DNA of 7,719 bases from the NCBI GenBank assembly GCA_937902395.1, contig CALGTV010000056.1, positions 1 to 7,719 of the forward strand, given 5' to 3'. Position 1 is the first letter of the stretch, and each line of letters begins with the position of its first letter. The notes under the pieces are model-generated. The model was not told the DNA's origin and made no database searches. It worked only from the letters and a program-made list of their open reading frames with translations. Made by a program: the position numbers and the translations under genes. Source of the stretch: an uncultured Ruminococcus sp. Its GTDB lineage: Bacteria; Bacillota; Clostridia; Oscillospirales; Ruminococcaceae. This document shows, piece after piece, positions 5,190 to 7,719 of this stretch.

Positions 5190-7719
5190 ATGAAAAAATC
5201 TTTGGGGAAACGCATTATAAGCGGCGTTACCTCGGCATTGCTCGGTATTTCTGCTCTCACTCAGGCTGTTCCGCTGAATAACGGCGGTCTGCTTATGGCG
5301 AGGGCGGCAAATAGCGAAAAAGACGGACTTCCCATAATGGACAAGCCTTATGAGGAATCTATGTGGTACAGAGGCGGCCCTCTCGGTGTAGCCGGTGATT
5401 TCCATATCTTTGCATTTGATACGGCGGAAGTTAAGGAGCATACAAATGGAAATGTTGCAGCACCACATGTTATAGGAGGTAATGCTTCTCCTAATCAGTA
5501 TATTACACGACTTGTTAATGTTATCGGTGAAAACTGGGATACATCAGGTATTACCATGAATAATATTCCTGATGTTGTTGTGCCTGCAAATTATGAAGTT
5601 TATGCGCAAAATCCTGCAAATGCTAAACTTAATTATCCTACACCAAAATCGAAGTTTTTTATAAATTCTATAGGTGCAACTCGTTCTGAAAATCTTGATA
5701 GCTCTTATATTGGTCACTGGACAGAGAATTTTATTAACTTTGAAAGCAAGAGAAAAGATTATTCTGAGATGTCAGACGCTTTTGCGGAGAAAGAGCAGAA
5801 TACTGTTGTTGAGATGTCAGAAGACGGTGATTATAAAAATATTCTGATTAGACTTAATTCCAAGGGCGAAAATATTGTTAATTTAAAATATGAGGATTTC
5901 TTCATTAAAGATGCAACAATAACAAATGAACCTCAAAAGAGCAAAATAAAAATTGTTGGATTGAATTTAACACAATACGAAACTGAGATAACCAATGCGG
6001 ATGGAGAAATAACTAAGGTTCAAGCTTCTAAAATTAATGATAATCAATCGGTTATAATTAATCTTGATATGAGTGGTTATGAGGGTGATAGTGTAAATTT
6101 TGTAACTGTACTTTCTGATACATTTGTAAAATATTATGGAGTAGATGATGTTGATAAGAAATGGAGTGAACTTGACGATAATTCTGGATTTATTGATTTG
6201 GAAAATGGTGAGGGAACTGTAACAAATGGTACTAACATTCTTCTTAATATTATAAATAAACCAGAAGAGCCCCCAGTTCCAGAGGAAGAAGCGGTTCCAA
6301 ATGAACAGTTGAAGGTGGATGTTGGAAAGCTTACTCTTTCTATTCTTGCTCCTGATATTGACTTGGGTTTGTGGAGTACTAATGGTACATTTATTGCTGA
6401 GGATGTTAGAGTTGAAAGTGAAACTCACATGGCGTTCTTTATGCAGCCTCTTACCGAAGCTAAAACAGGTGACATTATAGCTGAAAAAGTCTGGAGTGAC
6501 GGTAATGATGTTCATCCAAATGATTCAGTTAAAGTTACTCTTTATCGTTCAGTAAAGTCAGATGCTGACATTGAACAATTAGACAGACTTTCAAAAGAAG
6601 ATGAGGCACGATATAATAAAGAAGTAAAGGATTTTAAGGAAAATTATCAAGCAAACCTTATAACAGCTTATCAAAACGCATTTGATGCAATGATTAAAGC
6701 TTCGGGTATGAAAGCTTTAGCTAAAAATAAAACAGTTCCTTATGGTTATGTACCAATGGTTACTATTTTACAGCTTGATAAAACCGGAGAAACTGTTGGA
6801 GAGTATAGCCCTATAGGTAATGGAAGTATACTCTTGAATGACCAGACGTATGGCAGGGGAATATATCCTTTTGAAGACTATAGCATTTCTGCTGTTGAAT
6901 CTGAATTTAATCCTGGTTCATTTATGCCAACATTTAAAAAGTATAATGAATTGATAAATTTTAATGAAGAGACAGATGAGATTTACTTCAATAAACTTGA
7001 TTATGATTTATCAAAAACTTACAATAATTCGTTGTGGGTATGCGTTCCTGTTTATAATATGTGGGGACAGATAGATAAATGTGACAACGGTTTTGAAATT
7101 ACTCTTGAGGATGAAACAGATGCGGATGGCAATGTTATAGCTCGTAGAGTAACAAAAGTCAACGGACAGCCTGTTAATGATGTTATAGGCCGTCAGTACG
7201 AAAAGGTTGAAACGGTAGAGCTTAACGCTGCAAACAATTGGAAATATGAAGAATGGAACGACCTTCCTAAGATGAACGAAACAGGTTCTACATATTTCTA
7301 TTATCTTGTTGAAGAACCTGTTGAGAGCTATGGTACATCATATGAAAATAATGGTACTTCATGCGGCGACAAAATGACAATAAAAGTTAATAATACTGTG
7401 CTGCCTGGAACTGTTCCAGATCCGATTGTGCCAGAGCCACCTAAGCCAGCCGAAAAAAATGAAATTACAATCAGCAAGCAGATAATTTCAGACGATAAGG
7501 CAGAAGAAGTTGACGGTGCTGAGTTCAAGCTGACAATCATCGGAGACAAACCTGATAACTTTGACGGTGTTAAGATTAATGATGTTGACGCTGGCAAGGG
7601 TAAGGCAGAACTGACATTCAGCGGCGCAAATACAGTGCTCAAAGGTCTTAAAAATGGAACATACGAACTTGAAGAAACAGCAGCGCCTGACGGTTACACA
7701 GTAGTATCAAAGTTTAAAT
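5190..7719 (+). CDS. Secreted surface protein with choice-of-anchor-A-like head, interrupted Cna-B domain and SpaA-type domain (3' end missing)
   Basis: The frame is open for 843 codons to the window edge with no stop, so the C-terminus, including any sortase motif or dockerin, is unseen. AAAGGGTG at 5174-5181 supports the start. A signal peptide is clear: basic KKSLGKR, a hydrophobic stretch and a likely cut after ARA at residue 39. Residues about 60-105 (GPLGVAGDFHIFAF, then NGNVAA and a GG-rich turn) resemble the start of the choice-of-anchor-A family of extracellular proteins. A Pro/Glu linker lies at 358-371. A Cna-B-like domain opens at 428 (AEKVWSDG, Lys433), is interrupted after LYRS (451-454), and resumes at 678 with LNAANNW, DLPK and YYLVEEPV, ending at VNNT (733-736). 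Lys433, Glu709 and Asn735 are where an internal isopeptide bond would form. After a proline linker a SpaA-type domain begins, with Lys763 and YELEETAAPDGY (825-836). Such domains build protease-resistant adhesin or pilus stalks; the ligand is unknown. GC falls sharply in the middle. Confidence 0.85.
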   Translation, partial: MKKSLGKRIISGVTSALLGISALTQAVPLNNGGLLMARAANSEKDGLPIMDKPYEESMWYRGGPLGVAGDFHIFAFDTAEVKEHTNGNVAAPHVIGGNASPNQYITRLVNVIGENWDTSGITMNNIPDVVVPANYEVYAQNPANAKLNYPTPKSKFFINSIGATRSENLDSSYIGHWTENFINFESKRKDYSEMSDAFAEKEQNTVVEMSEDGDYKNILIRLNSKGENIVNLKYEDFFIKDATITNEPQKSKIKIVGLNLTQYETEITNADGEITKVQASKINDNQSVIINLDMSGYEGDSVNFVTVLSDTFVKYYGVDDVDKKWSELDDNSGFIDLENGEGTVTNGTNILLNIINKPEEPPVPEEEAVPNEQLKVDVGKLTLSILAPDIDLGLWSTNGTFIAEDVRVESETHMAFFMQPLTEAKTGDIIAEKVWSDGNDVHPNDSVKVTLYRSVKSDADIEQLDRLSKEDEARYNKEVKDFKENYQANLITAYQNAFDAMIKASGMKALAKNKTVPYGYVPMVTILQLDKTGETVGEYSPIGNGSILLNDQTYGRGIYPFEDYSISAVESEFNPGSFMPTFKKYNELINFNEETDEIYFNKLDYDLSKTYNNSLWVCVPVYNMWGQIDKCDNGFEITLEDETDADGNVIARRVTKVNGQPVNDVIGRQYEKVETVELNAANNWKYEEWNDLPKMNETGSTYFYYLVEEPVESYGTSYENNGTSCGDKMTIKVNNTVLPGTVPDPIVPEPPKPAEKNEITISKQIISDDKAEEVDGAEFKLTIIGDKPDNFDGVKINDVDAGKGKAELTFSGANTVLKGLKNGTYELEETAAPDGYTVVSKFK

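Noticed and set aside
5967..6515. Minus-strand 182-residue frame inside the surface-protein gene
   Set aside because: Low-complexity Ile/Asn/Tyr/Ser translation of the AT-rich stretch, with no ribosome site; the + frame carries recognisable domains.

Overview
The window looks like chromosome from a gut-type anaerobic Clostridia bacterium, most likely Ruminococcus or a close Oscillospiraceae relative. The evidence is low to moderate GC, sigma-A promoters with AT-rich spacers, GGGGG/GGAGG ribosome sites, an HU gene paired with a lysine-rich DUF6465-type protein, and a secreted protein joining a choice-of-anchor-A-like head to Cna-B/SpaA-type domains. Genus is inference. All five genes read on the + strand.

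Layout. Bases 1-660 hold no protein gene. They contain an AT-rich dyad (181-209), then a near-consensus promoter (283-311) aimed at an unidentified structured RNA (about 318 to 570) that ends in an intrinsic terminator (545-570). A second strong promoter (608-636) starts a two-gene operon. It comprises a 214-residue protein with an N-terminal ribbon-helix-helix DNA-binding fold (667-1311) and, 12 bases later, the full-length disaggregase ClpB (1324-3918). A probable terminator follows at 3970-4004.

A third consensus promoter (4014-4042) starts a nucleoid operon. It encodes HU (4075-4350) and a 139-residue protein with an acidic stretch, a Lys/Ala/Pro-rich histone-H1-like tail and a C-terminal DUF6465-like domain (4374-4793). 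A strong terminator closes it (4825-4856). After about 330 bases of regulatory DNA comes an extended -10 promoter (5053-5081). Its transcribed leader can fold into two mutually exclusive hairpins, one of which is a terminator. A large secreted surface protein then begins at 5190 and runs off the window end with no stop.

How the parts may work together. The RHH protein is placed to regulate itself and clpB; neither a CIRCE nor a CtsR box is visible, and short direct repeats sit around the promoter. HU and the Lys-rich protein look like a nucleoid pair in which the basic tail, fused to HU in some bacteria, is a separate polypeptide. The surface protein has a Cna-B domain interrupted by about 220 residues and a marked drop in GC in its middle. 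The points most worth testing are the orphan RNA at 318-570, the attenuator-like leader at 5088-5150, the RHH-clpB pairing and the interrupted Cna-B domain.
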